Assembly: GCF_000247695.1 (NCBI RefSeq)
Contig: NW_004624747.1
Span: 27,526,684 to 27,590,683 of the forward strand
DNA from: Heterocephalus glaber
Lineage: Eukaryota > Chordata > Mammalia > Rodentia > Bathyergidae
Reading direction: 5' to 3'
Length of the DNA: 64,000 nucleotides
Shown here in pieces: positions 34,946-45,830 of the stretch. The notes beneath the pieces were generated by a model. That model was given only the letters and a program-made list of their open reading frames with translations. It had not been told where the DNA came from and made no database searches. The position numbers were made by a program, and so were the translations under genes. Positions within the stretch are counted from its first letter, which is position 1; each line of letters begins with the position of its first letter.

Positions 34946-35455
34946 GTAGTGAGTTAGGATTCTATGGAACAGATTCAATGTAAACACACGTGTGCTTACA
35001 CACAGGGCTTGGGAAGTGGGCTGGCAGGATCAGAAGCAGAAGAGTCACAGTGGCATCTGCCAGATCAGGTTGTAAGAACCCAAAGTGGCGAGCTGCACGC
35101 CTGAGAGCCAGAGGATCCAGAAGCAGTCGGGGGTGCAAGGCCTGGACTTGCTGCAGAGTCGCAGGCGGGAGCCGTGTTGGAAAGCCACATACTCTGCATT
35201 GGAAGGCTGAGGGAACTGGAGACCAAGGTCCAAAGGCAACAACACAGATGAGGACACCTCCAGAAAAGGGAAACACACCCTTCTTTCTCTTTTTATTGCA
35301 TCTAAGCTACAAGCCTATTGGTTGGGACCACCACAGTCGGGGTGGGTCTTCCCCTCAATTTGGTGGCCTACACATCAATCATCCACAGACACACCCAGAG
35401 CCTACTAATCTGCTAGGCGGTTCTTACTCAAGTCAGGTTGACATAGCGCAATGAG
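34946..35455 (-). mobile_element. MLT1-like LTR, antisense, decayed
   Basis: On the plus strand it runs from TAGTGAGTTAGGATTCTATG-GAACAG, through CCTATTGGTTGGGACCACC and GGTGGGTCTTCCCC, to ACACCCAGAGCC and TCAAGTCAGGTTGACATA. This is the reverse order of the MLT1 landmarks I know (TGTCAACTTGACTGGG, GGGTGTTTCTG, GTGGGCCTCATCCAATCAG, GGTTCTGTTTCTCTGGAGAACC). Edges are approximate. Confidence 0.55.
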
Positions 35456-35813
35456 CAACACGGGGATATAATGTACAATTATAATACAATTATGAGAACA
35501 TCAGTTTTGTGTCCAGCACTCCTTCAGTCTAAATGGACATTCCTCAGTATTTGGTATTCCAGTCCCCTGTCTCCCATTCTAGAAGCTTCTGGCCAGAGTC
35601 AACTGAAGTGGTGTCTGTTGCTTGAAAGCAAAGGACACTGTGGCTTTCAAGGCTCACCTGGAGTTTTTTTAACCCGAGGAGTCTCACTGTTTGGTAATGC
35701 AGCTCCACGAGGGCAGTGAGAGTGAGGTGAAGAAGCTAACAGAAAAACTGAGTCATAGGATGGCCAGAACTTTCCCGACACACCCTGGGCAGCCAGAGCT
35801 AACAGCAGGTGAC

Positions 35814-36196
35814 TGTTAGGGTTTAGATTTAGAGTGTCCCCCAAATTCTCATGTACCTAAAAACAGTGCTTTTGGAGGATACTGTATTTATCCACTGCTC
35901 AGTCTGGTGACTGAGTGTGCTGTCAGAAGGTGGGGCACGGTCAGGAGGGTGAATCATTGTGGGTGTAATCTGCAACGATGTCTCTTCCTCCCTAGTTCCC
36001 CCCTCTCTCTGTTCCCCAGCCACCATGAATGAGCAGCTCTTCTCTGTGGCAGGCCATTCCACCATGCCACTTTCTGCATTGGAACCAGCCAATCCTAAAC
36101 TGAAACTTATGAAATTGTGACACAAAATAAAACTCTCCTTTAAGTTGTGAATGTCGCCTTTAAGTTTGTCCCAGCAACAAGAAAGTGACTAAGACA
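35814..36196 (+). mobile_element. 5' LTR of an ERVL-MaLR element
   Basis: Begins TGTTAGGG and ends AAGTGACTAAGACA, the MaLR-type end. It contains the polyadenylation signal AATAAA near 36126. It is preceded by GTGAC (35809-35813), paired with GTAAC after the 3' LTR, a 5-bp target duplication with one change. Confidence 0.82.
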
Positions 36197-37311
36197 GATT
36201 TTGATGCTAGGAATGGGGTCACTGCTGTGACTACCTTACCATATGGTTTAGAAGCCTTTGGAACTGGTTACCAGCAGGAATTTGGAAAGTTTTGTAGATG
36301 CCAGCTAGAAAAGCCATAGAATGCTATAAGCCAAGCTCAATGGGAGATTCTGGCCAGATCTCAGAAGACCAGAATGCACGTAGAAATGTAGACAGTGAAG
36401 GCCAGAGTCAGGTTTCAGCCGGGAACAAGTACTCCGTTCAGCTAGAGGCCATGTATGTTATGCTCTGGCAGAAAATGTGTCTACTTTTTGCCTATGTCCT
36501 GAGACATCAGGGGAGACTGAGAGTCAGGGTGGCAGACTAATTAATCTGGCTAAGGAAATGTCCAGGTGCCCCAACATTCAGGCTGTAGTATGGGCACTGT
36601 TGGCAGCCTTTAGTCAGATGGCCAGAAGGGTCACCCAGGGAATTGGTTCCCTGGGAATCAGTTCGCAGTGCTCAGCCATTCAGCACTCAGAGTCTTCTGC
36701 AACTGTGATTCAAGGGGGCCCAACTACTGCTCCAGCTGGCATCATCCACAAGGTTCTGGTTTTATGCACATGCAGAGTGCAACAATTGTGGCATGAAGGA
36801 AGCGTCTATCTAGACTCCAGAAGGAGGTCAGGCAGTGTGCCCCTGAAAGGGCAGTACATGAAGCTGTGAGAGTGAAAACCAAAAGTGCAGTGGAGACCCC
36901 AAGAACTGAGAGAGGCCAGGAACAGAACCTTTACTGGGAAAGCCTCGGATGGTGAGTACAGCACCCCCAAGAGAGCAACCGTGAGGGCTGCAACTAGCAT
37001 CGCAGCTGGGGCACAGCTGCCCAAGCCCCTTGGGGCTCACATCTGGCCAAAATGCCCTGGGTGCTGGACATACAATTACAGGATTTAAAGTTTGCCCTGC
37101 GGGACTGTGGCCAGCTTTGGTCCTATTCCTCTCCATCCCCGTACCCCTCCCTTTTGATTTTTAGGGGCCTGATATCTAAGAGTTTGCCTTGAGTCTCAGA
37201 GAAGACTTTGGACTTGGACTTCTCAGCAATGCTGGGACTGTCAAACACTTAGAGATGAACTAAATGAATTTTACTTCAAGGAATGTGTGTCTTTTGAGAG
37301 CCAGGGCAGAA
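36197..37311 (+). mobile_element. Internal region of a MaLR element (non-coding, about 1.1 kb)
   Basis: Starts right after the 5' LTR with GATTTTGATGCTAGGAATGG and soon reads TTAGAAGCCTTTGGAACTGG, the arrangement of MST/THE1-type internal sequences. It ends in a purine-rich GAGAGCCAGGGCAGAA tract just before the 3' LTR, in the position of the polypurine tract. No gag, pro, pol or env frame is seen; MaLR elements are non-autonomous and lack pol. Short open frames inside show no domain. Confidence 0.75.
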
Positions 37312-37678
37312 TGTTATGATTCAGACCTAGAAAGCCCCAGGTCCTCAGGCACCGAGAGGTGGGGGCTCTGAAGGCTGATTGGACCTTGGAGTCCTGTGCT
37401 CATCAGTGGGTTCGTCACTGGTCAGGAGAGTGGCTGAGTGTGGTCAGAAGAGGTGAGTCCTTGCATGTCACTGCAGTGCATCTCCCCCCATGGCTCCTCC
37501 CTTCTCTCGCTGCTTCCTGGCCACTGTGATTGAGCTCTGTCCTCCACCATGACATTTCTGCATTGGAACCAGCCAATCATGGACGGAAACTTAGCAAACT
37601 GTGAACCCAAACAAACTTGGTCTTTTAAATTGTGGATGTTGAGTATTTTGTCCCAGCAACAAAAAAGTGACTGAGACA
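37312..37678 (+). mobile_element. 3' LTR of the MaLR element
   Basis: Begins TGTTATGATT and ends GTGACTGAGACA, followed by GTAAC (37679-37683), the partner of GTGAC before the 5' LTR. The 3' half matches the 5' LTR closely (shared TTTCTGCATTGGAACCAGCC and TGTCCCAGCAACAA), whereas the 5' half differs strongly. Confidence 0.82.
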
Positions 37679-38039
37679 GTAACAAAGAACAACGTGGGCC
37701 TGATGCATAAGAGCTTGGGCATCAAGCAAGGACAAGAGGACACACTTTCCTGCACTGACATGACACTGCCCTGCTGCACCTCCAAATAAAGCCATCAGGA
37801 CCACAACTGATTTCCAGTGTGGCACCAAATGTGACGCGGAGTGGAGTCTAAGGTCCACGGCGTGGCTGCCCACCCCCGCGGGGTCAGCACCTCTTCACAA
37901 TCCACCACTGCCTCCCCAAGCACAGGCACGGACAGGGTCGAGCTGGTGTCAGAGGGCAGACCCTTCATCTGGACCTGAGCAGCCGCCTAGAAGGGCAGCT
38001 TCAGAAGGGCTGGGGTGGGGAGGCAGACTAGTGTCTAGA

Positions 38040-38699
38040 AGGCATTGAGAACTCTCTAATTTCAACAGTAAAATACGAACAGGCCACCTGGAAAATGGGC
38101 TAAGTACAGGCACAGATGTTTCCACTGAAGGGCATGCAAGTGGCTGATAAGCCCACGAAAAGGTGGTCAACATCGGGAAGGTAAAATGTTGCAGCCATCC
38201 TGGAAAGCAGTCTGGCAGCCCCTCAAAAGAGCAGATGAGGTGACGATGCAATCCACCTGTTTGTCACCCAGTGAAGAAGATTTCTGGTCTCACAGAAACG
38301 TAGACACAAATGTTTAGAGCAGCTTTAGTCCTGGTAGCCCAAACTTGAAACACCCCAGGTGTCCATCAGCAGGTGGTGGGGAGACCCATCACAGGGCACC
38401 CGTGCTGCAGGTGCTGTTCAGCAGTGGAAAGGAATAGATGGTGGCATTGCAAAACCGTGGACAAATCTCCAGGGAACTGTGCTGACAGGGAAAAGCCAGT
38501 GTGGAGGTTTGCACATGTTTCCCACTTAGTTAATTCTTCTGAGTAATGGGAGGTGGAATAGTGGGGGCCTGGGTAGCAGTGGGGTTGTGGTATTGGAAGG
38601 AGGCAGATGTGATTATTTAAATAAGCAGTGAAAGGAAAGGTTCACGGTTTGACTGTAGTAGAGGATATAGGGACTCAGACGGGTGACAGGACTAAGACA
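38040..38699 (+). mobile_element. Old L1 3' region, part 1
   Basis: CAGCCATCCTGGAAAGCAGT-CTGGCAG, GTCCATCAGCAGGTGG and ACAAATCTCCAGGGAACTGT are decayed L1 ORF2 end and 3' UTR. It is interrupted by a MaLR LTR. Confidence 0.68.
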
Positions 38700-38704
38700 C
38701 ACAC

Positions 38705-39100
38705 TCTTATGACTTGTATCTAAGTGTCCCCTGAAGCCTCATGCACTCATTGGCGGGGCTTCTGGCAGTGACTGAATCGCGAGTGCATGACAGTGGATTA
38801 GTGCACCCAGGGTTTATAGCCGGGTGCAATGTTGAGAGGTGGAGCTGGTGTAAGAGGGGTCACTGTAGGCGTGGCCTGCAAGAGTCAGTCTCCCTCCTCC
38901 TCCTCCCTCCCAGCCCGGTTACTTTCTGCTGCCATGCCATGAGCTCTCCCCTCCACCATGTCTCTATGCCGTGCCGCCCACCTTGGAGCCAGCTGATAGG
39001 GACTGAAGCCTCTACAAAGTGTGAGCTGAAATAAAACTGTCCTCCTTTCACTTGTGACTGCCAGGTATTGTGTCCCAGCAACAAGAAAGTGACTAAAACA
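38705..39100 (+). mobile_element. Solo MaLR LTR inside an old L1
   Basis: Starts TCTTATGACTTGTATCTAAG and ends CAACAAGAAAGTGACTAAAA-CA, very like the LTRs at 35814 and 37312. A duplication CACAC (38700-38704 and 39101-39105) flanks it, though this is low complexity. The flanking L1 3' region resumes after it. Confidence 0.85.
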
Positions 39101-39105
39101 CACAC

Positions 39106-39306
39106 AGATGCAAGATAAGGAAAGATAAATAAAATGGGGGAATCTGAGTGAGATCACTGAACTGCATCAGTGTCAATATCCTACACGTGACATTGTGTTA
39201 TGTGTGACATTTTGTAGAATGTGAAGGGTATGTGGAACTCCTCTACGTTTTATCTTACAATAGCACATCAACCTCCAGTTTGATGCCACAATTTTAAAAA
39301 TAGGTC
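39106..39306 (+). mobile_element. Old L1 3' UTR, part 2
   Basis: GAACTGCATCAGTGTCAATA-TCC, ACATTGTGTTATGTG and CTTACAATAGCACATCAACC fit an L1 3' UTR of the older M type, continuing the element left of the LTR. Confidence 0.6.
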
Positions 39307-39441
39307 CCTGGGAGGTGTGGTGGTGCACACCTATAATCCCAGCACTCAGGAAGCTAAGGCAGGAGGATCACCATGAGTTTGAGGCCAGCCTGAGCTACAT
39401 AGCAAGACCCTGTCTCAAAACAACCAAAAAAATAAAAATCA
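39307..39441 (+). repeat. B1 SINE with target duplication
   Basis: GAGGTGTGGTGGTGCACACC to CCTGTCTCAAAACAACC. Flanked by TTAAAAATAGGTCC (39293-39306) and TTAAAAACAGGTCC (39442-39455). Confidence 0.92.
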
Positions 39442-39739
39442 TTAAAAACAGGTCCTCTTTGCTTTGAATGATTCTGCAGTGCACTAATTTCAGCCGCACT
39501 GGTTTAGTTCATGAGCGCCAGTCCCCAGCAACATGGCTCAGGTTTCACAGACCACGGTGTGGGAATGTGACTGGCCTACAAGTACAGTTCACCGCCAGGG
39601 AGAGCCACAGGTAAAGAACAGACGCACACAACAGTCAGTGACAAATCCTGTGACCTCCTCAAAGTTGGTTATCGATGGGTCTTAGGGCTCCGTTACTTCG
39701 CTCACACTCACAAGGCAAAGGGGCCACCTCAGTCCTCTT

Positions 39740-40490
39740 GTCTCTTCCCAAAACAACATAGGAAAAGAAGATCAAAATAAACCCCATGCAAAAAGAAGAA
39801 AGGAAATAAAGAGTAGGAAGCAATGACATTGTAAGCAGGAAAACGAGAAAAATCAATAAAAGAGTAAGTCCTTTGTCTCCTCCAGGATTGGTCAGATAAA
39901 ATTAGCAAATGAAAATTGTATATATTCCTGATGTTCAACATGATGCTTTCATATAGGTACAGCTTGGGACAAAAACAATTGGCTCTTTGAAACTATCAAT
40001 GAATTTGACAAATTTTTGCAAAAATAGAGAAGAAACAATTTGCTACTGTTAAGAATAAAGCAGGAGATAAATCAGGACCCTACAGACCCCTGAGAGCAGG
40101 TTCTGGTAAACAGTCTGCACTCACAGACAAATCCTAGGAAAATACAAATTACCACAACTCACCCTAGATGAACCACATAATTTGATTATCTCTGCAACTA
40201 TTAAAGAAATTGAATCTATAATTAAATATTGTTGAATACAAAGTTTCCAGGGGAGCCCACAGGAGCACTCTAACAAAGCCTAAACAGAAATTGGTATTGA
40301 CTTAAAAATGTTTCCTGGAAATAGAAAGTGAGGAAACATTTTCCAGATTATTTCAGAGGTTAGTGTTGCCCTGACACAAGAATAACAGAGAAAAAAAGCA
40401 TACAAATGAAACAAAACCACTACCCTCCTGAACACAGACCACATGTTGGCAAACACATCTCAGCAACACTGATTGATACACAGTGGCTGA
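39740..40490 (+). mobile_element. L1-derived AT-rich block with an ORF2 fragment
   Basis: TATTAAAGAAATTGAATCTA-TAATTAAA (about 40199) and GTTAGTGTTGCCCTGACACA (40360) are landmarks of L1 ORF2 near the start of the reverse transcriptase domain. The left part, about 39740-39960, looks L1-like but is less certain. Confidence 0.65.
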
Positions 40491-40659
40491 GGGAGTCTGC
40501 TCCAGAGATGCCAGACTCCAGACTCGCTCAATAACTGCAAATCCATAAGCAGAACCATCATGCTGACAGATTCAAGGGGAGAGAGATGGGAATGTGCCAG
40601 CTGGCTCAGGAAACGCCACACAGTGGTGCTGTGGACAGAGTGTGGAAGTCAGGAGGAGA

Positions 40660-40700
40660 AGGTGGGGGGGGGGGGAGAAAGAGGAGGAGGAGGAGGAGAA
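40660..40700. repeat. G-rich and (GGA)n tract
   Basis: A run of about 11 G residues (40664-40675) followed by GAGGAGGAGGAGGAGGAGAA. Confidence 0.9.
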
Positions 40701-40806
40701 GGCTCCTGGGACTTCCCAGCCTCCAGAATTGTGAAAGGTAAATGTGTAGTGTTTAAGCTTCCCAGTCCATGGTATCTTTGTTATGGCAGAGCAAATGGAC
40801 TAAGAC
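40700..40806 (+). mobile_element. 3' end of a MaLR LTR
   Basis: Contains GGGACTTCCCAGCCTCCAGA-ATTGTGA, TGGTATCTTTGTTATGGCAG and the end AAATGGACTAAGACA. The 5' part is lost in or replaced by the purine-rich simple repeat just upstream. Confidence 0.7.
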
Positions 40807-40809
40807 AAT

Positions 40810-41949
40810 GGAATGGACTGACTAGGGTAGCAGGAATGGGGTGGATGGGATAGGATGGGTGAATGGATGAACAGGAGGCTGGCAAGATGTGGGGGTGGAT
40901 GGAATGAGGTGGATGTAGTGGTAGAAATGAAGTCAAGGTCACTTGCAAGGATACTTCTTTGACATCACTTCTGTCCATAAAGCAGATTGAGCTTTTCCTC
41001 TGTGATTTTCTCAGTAAGATCACAACCTTGGCAGCAACCAGCATTTCATGAACATAAGTGTTGCTCCCCAAGCTGCTCCTGCAAACAAAACAGTGGCTCG
41101 GGTTCTGAGGCACATGAGTCACCATCAGGCAAGGGCAGTCTTTAGAAAGGTACGTGGACCGTGTGCTTCCACACCACCTCTGACACGGTCATTCCCGTAG
41201 TGAAAAGGAGAAATTCACTGCACAAGGAAGCAAAGTGAGGAGACCCTGGGCCAAGGTCAGGGCTCACTCTGAGCTCCACCAGGCACAGGCACTGCTGTCC
41301 TTGCTGCTGGCAATCACGGGCGGCATGAGAGCTGGACCATCTCTCCCCTCCCCGGAATGCATGTCTGCTCCTTTGAACTCGACCCTCCTTCTCAGGGGTG
41401 CACTGCTGTGTGCTGCACGCTACGCTACACCAAGATCCGCTTGGCCTCAGATGCCCTTGCTCTGTGAGACCTGCCCCTCCCACCAGGGCTTTGCTGCCAC
41501 AGATCAAGAAGGTGAAGGCCATGCCGTGCCGGGGGTGAGGATGCCAGTCAGGCCACCACCTCATCTTCAGAGATTCTTATGCGATCACACAGAAGGGCAG
41601 CTGGAGGGAGAGAGGCTCCCTGGCTGGGTGGAGTGGCTGGAGAGGGGGCTCCAGAGCCCGCCAGGGAAACGCCTTTGTAATCCACAGCCCTTGCAAACCT
41701 CAGAGACAAAGGGAAAGGACTGCAAATGGCAAAGGAGGTTGCTCAGCTGGAAGCTGGGTTTGGAATTTAATATATCATTCAAATGATGGAGACAGTGATC
41801 TTTGCGGGGGATGAAATTCTCAATTCGTTATTGAATGCTATAGCCTGATTCTGGCACCTACAAGGGAGACCCCTTGCAGAATTGAAATATCACCCTGGCC
41901 ACAAGTAACAGACAATCCAGTTGAGGCCCAGCAGGACGTGCAGGCAGCT
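40810..41949. other. Unique DNA with a GGAT-rich tract at 40838-40880
   Basis: The GGATGGGATAGGATGG tract is imperfect. The frame 41235-41786 (+) of 183 codons has no recognisable domain. Confidence 0.45.
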
Positions 41950-42092
41950 GCCCTGTAACAGACTCAGAACAACAGGTTCGAATCCCAGTGCCTCCTTGTG
42001 TATGTGTGTATGACCTTGGGCCAGCTGCCCGGCAATGGTGTAACTGGCGGGAGTCTGCTGCTCTGTCCCCGGAGTGCCTCAGTTCCCATGCA
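41950..42092 (+). repeat. MIR SINE relic
   Basis: CAGGTTCGAATCCCAGTGCC, TATGACCTTGGGCCAGCTGC and GAGTGCCTCAGTTCCC match the MIR order. Confidence 0.75.
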
Positions 42093-42389
42093 CGTTTCTG
42101 ATTTTTAAATTCATCCCCTTTCAGAAGAGCAAGATTGCTGTGGACACAGGCCAGCTCTCTTCTGGGCTTGGAGCTCAAGAGGGGAATCGCCCTCTACCGA
42201 CAGTCCTCAAAAGCCACAGGAAGGAGTCCTGCTGTGTTAACGTAGCAGCACAAACAGACGCAGCAAGCCAAGGTGACGCTCAAGGTAACCGAGGACCCAG
42301 GGAACAGACACCGACCAACTGGATTGGAGTCAGCACAGCATTCTCAGTGCCCAGAGCGTGGACCTCGGGATGGGGAGGGAAGTGAGTGA

Positions 42390-42600
42390 TGGGTTTCCAT
42401 GGAGATGGTGATGCTAAAGGGCCCTGGTGAGAGGAAGGGCAGCAAGGACTCAGCTGCACATGGGCCACAGGGACCCAAGGCGACCACCAGGATGTGGTTT
42501 CCATGGCGATGTGGTGCTGGAGAGCCTTTCACTACCCAGAGGGGCAGCAAGACTCGGCCCATCGCCCTCCCCAGGGCTGCATTCCAGGCTGTTTGGTTCC
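42390..42600 (+). repeat. 104-bp imperfect tandem duplication with X-box-like motifs
   Basis: GGTTTCCATGGAGATGGTGA (42392) and GGTTTCCATGGCGATGTGGT (42496) begin two diverged units that also share GGCAGCAAGGACT/GGCAGCAAGACT. Each carries an RFX X-box-like GTTTCCATGG. Confidence 0.7.
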
Positions 42601-44197
42601 CCAGAAAGATAAAAATCCTGATTCCTAGGTGGAATCTCCTAGTTTGTAGCATTTTAAGACTCATTCAAGTGTAGAAAATAAACAAAAACCAATGCACAAG
42701 CTGACTCGTTCAGGACAGAACTGTCTCCGAGCCTTCCCTGGGCACAAGATCCTGGCAGAGGAGACGGCCCACCCAGCTGCGTCCTCACACTGAGGTTCAG
42801 AGCAGGTGACACCGAGCGGGAAAGGACACTGCGTCACACGAGCCGCTCCTACCCCTAGGCGCACACCAGCTAGCAGATCATCGCGGTGCATGTCCAGTGG
42901 GAAGAGCCAGAGGCACACAGCCCTGGGTGTCCACATCCATCCCACCAGCCCTCCTGCTCGGCCAGCGTGCGGGGTCCGCGCCCTGGTGACTGCCACCTCC
43001 AATACCCACTGCACTGCCTCATCCACCCACCCGGGGGCTGCTGCCACTCTGGCACCCCCATCCCCTGTGAGTGCCCCATCCAGTCCTCACAGCTGTCCTG
43101 TGAAGCCCATCTGTGTACCCCACCCCCAAGGGAGGTGGCTTTGGGGGACAGGGAGTGATACCGGTGACAGAGGTACTCCGCTGCTTCTGTCTGCTGGAGC
43201 CTCGGGCTGGGAGCAGCACACAGCCCACACTTCTGTCCACACTGTCCACAGTCCACGCTGTCCCTGGTCCTCCATCCCATGCCCCCAGGATGGGACAGGG
43301 CCCTCACAACAGGGCACCCCGCAACGCCCATCCAGCCAGGCAGAGTGGAGCTCCTGTTCATCTGGTTTTCCACTTCTCAACAGCCATCGCCGGGGCTTGT
43401 GGGCCAGGCCAGCGGGGCGCCTACTGTCCAGGGCCACTCAGCACAAGCCCCCTTTCCACCAGCACACAGCTGGCAGCAGCAGAAAGCTCCCTCTGCTTTG
43501 TCAAAAATAAACAAGTGAGTGAGGGGCCTGACCCCAGGAGGGCCTGTCTGTCACATCCAAATCATACCCGAATCCCTGGCGCCCCGAGAGCCTGCACACC
43601 CAGAAGGCTGGAGGCCTTCACACGGGGGCCACCTTAGAATTCTGCACAGCCTGCTGGGACCCCAAATGCTCCAGGGAAGCGCCAGTCACCCAGGCAGGCC
43701 ACAGGCTGCTGGGGACCAAGGAGGTGTACCCAGCTCCTCTGTCCTCCTCCTCCTCTGTCCTCCTCCTCCCCCTCCAAGGAGCCAGTGCAGCCCACTCTGT
43801 GGATTTCAGTGAGATTCAAAGAGAAAAAACCTTCCTAAGGCCTGGCTGCATTTGAATCTCTCCACACACAGAATCAACTTCTGTCTTGGCCAGAGAGCCC
43901 GCTGCCCAGGAAGGAAAATTAAATCCTAAACATGAAGAGTCAGGCTGAGCAGCGGGGGTGGGAGCGGGTCGGGGAAAGAGACACAGCTCCAGGCAGCGGC
44001 CAACCTGATCCAGTCCTCAGAGCACCGGGGTTTACCTGCGCCAGGCTCTGTGAGGGGGCCCGGGAGACTGACAGGCCCGAATCGCCTCTGCAGGTGGACT
44101 TTTCAGAAGCTTGACTCCCCGTGTGTTGCAGATCACTGAAACAAAGGACAAAAGGAAAAATCTAAGAGAAGGAGAAATAGGCATCATCTTCAGAGCT
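42601..44197. other. Unique GC-rich DNA
   Basis: A short CCTCCTCCTCTG tandem lies at 43740-43775. The 234-codon frame at 42806-43510 (+) is opposed by long minus frames and is not supported as a gene. Confidence 0.45.
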
Positions 44198-44209
44198 TGC
44201 TTTGACTTT

Positions 44210-44249
44210 CTAAGTGCCGCGTGCTAACTGACTAAGCCACCGGAGCTCC
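44210..44249 (-). ncRNA. tRNA-like 5'-half insertion (candidate tailless retropseudogene, tRNA-Ile(UAU)-like)
   Basis: A 40-bp insert is flanked by perfect 12-bp direct repeats TGCTTTGACTTT (44198-44209 and 44250-44261). Read on the minus strand it contains GCTCCGGTGGCTTAGTCAGT followed by TAGCACGCGGCACTTAG: acceptor 5' strand, D arm with an A-box-like TGGCTTAGTC, and the 5' side of the anticodon stem, ending about where the anticodon loop begins. The closest tRNA I can recall is tRNA-Ile(UAU), whose 5' half reads GCTCCAGTGGCGCAATCGGT then TAGCGCGCGGTACTTA. There is no A tail and no 3' half. This fits the known class of tailless retropseudogenes made from tRNAs truncated in a loop. Three extra bases (GGA) precede the tRNA start. 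It is a fossil, not an active gene. Confidence 0.55.
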
Positions 44250-44261
44250 TGCTTTGACTTT

Positions 44262-45488
44262 TAAAAATTGCCTGCGTTTAATCCCAGTCTGGCCAAATGA
44301 AAGTGAGCAAGGGTTTCTCTCCGAAGTGCAAAACTCCTCAAAGCCTCGGGAGAATCTCTCTGGATGAGCACCCTGGAGCCCCTTGGCTCTGCAATGGAAT
44401 CGCCGGTCTCTCAAACCCTTCTGGGCACCTTGCCCCTCTCCAGCCCCAAGGAATTGCTTCTTTCCCCTCCCCATTCTGTTATTTCTAGAAGAATCTGGCC
44501 CAGAAGCAAGGGGGTCCCCACTTCCCTGCCCAGCAGGATTCCTTAAGGTTCCAAACCAAGCACAAAACAACAAAAAATCACTTTCGTCTCCCAGGGTTAT
44601 TTCTGTTCTGTTTCATCTATTATTCTCTCGGAACTTGCAAGGTTGTGATATTTCTCCAGCCTTTCCGTGGACGCCCTGGCTCCAGCTGTGGTGGCTCTTG
44701 TCTGGAGGAACCACTGTCAAGCCCCGGCCACCTCCCCCTGGCTGGATCCGACCCAGACACCATGGGACTGAGGTGTCCACACCTGCCCGGAGTCGACCCT
44801 GCACCCACACCAGCTTTTCTAAGTGGGTTTTGCCCTCCTCTCAAACTGACCAGTGGAGCTGAGCCAGGTCCAGCCCTGCAGTGCCACCTGGGCCAGGTGA
44901 CCTTGGGGAATCCTCAGGACAAGGATCAGAGTGGAAGAAGTGAGTGATTTGTCTACCCCACTGGTGGTTACTCCTGCACACTCAGGTCGTCCTTGTTTGA
45001 GTCTATTTCATCTTTTCAGAGATGTTGTGAGCCAGCTGAAGTAAGATTAGCCATCCCCTGAGATTCCTTCCAGCTCTGAGGCTCTGGCTTTATGGAATAT
45101 TAAACAGGCTGTGGACAAACAGGCTGGATAGGGAGGTATTTTGTGAACTCTAAAATGCAAACAACTTAAGAGCCTTCCACATCTCTGCCTTGTCCACTCT
45201 CGTGGGGCATAAGTGCCCCCAGGAGGGTAGCCAGGTGGGGGCCTGTGGCCCAACCTGTGTCCAGTGGCCACCACCAGAGCCTGCCACACACATGCAGCTA
45301 CCCAGCACCGGTGTGGGGGTCACTTGGGCCCGGAAGAGGCCTCCAGAGTGCCCTCTCCTTCACTCTGTCTTTCTCTTCTTCCTCAACCCAGGAGTTCTTC
45401 TGATTGCTCTCCCTTCTTTGTGTGTAGAGCTGCAGATCCAGGCACAGCAGAGGAAGTGCCACCATTACATCACTGCAACCTTGAGCAA
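44262..45488. other. Unique DNA, nothing recognised
   Basis: No repeat family or coding motif seen. Confidence 0.45.
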
Positions 45489-45830
45489 TGTTATGGCTCA
45501 GATCTAAAGAGGCCCCTGAGCTGGATGTGCTTGGAAGGTGACTGGATCATAGGGTTTGTTCCTGACTTCCTGCTCAGGGCTGGGGTCTGGCCCAGAGGCG
45601 GGTCACTGGGGGTGGGGCCTAGAAGGGTGCGTCTCCCTCCCCAGCTCCCCCCTCTCTTTCTGCTTCCTGACTGCCATGCTGGGTAGCTTTTCTCCACCCA
45701 GAATCTCCCACCATGCTGCCCACCAAGCAAGGACTGAAACTTCTAAAACATGAACCGAAATAAACGCCTCCTCCTTGAAGGTTGAGTGTTGGGTATTTTG
45801 CCCCAGTGATGAGGAAAGTGACGAGGTTGA
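45489..45830 (+). mobile_element. Degraded MaLR LTR
   Basis: Begins TGTTATGGCTCAGATCTAAA, contains GAACCGAAATAAACGCCTCC (poly(A) signal) and TGGGTATTTTGCCCCAGTGA, and ends near GAAAGTGACGAGG where the canonical end is eroded. No clear target duplication. Confidence 0.75.

Noticed and set aside
36298..37136. Coding retroviral gene inside the MaLR element
   Set aside because: Only short frames without gag, protease, polymerase or envelope motifs; MaLR internal regions are normally non-coding for pol.
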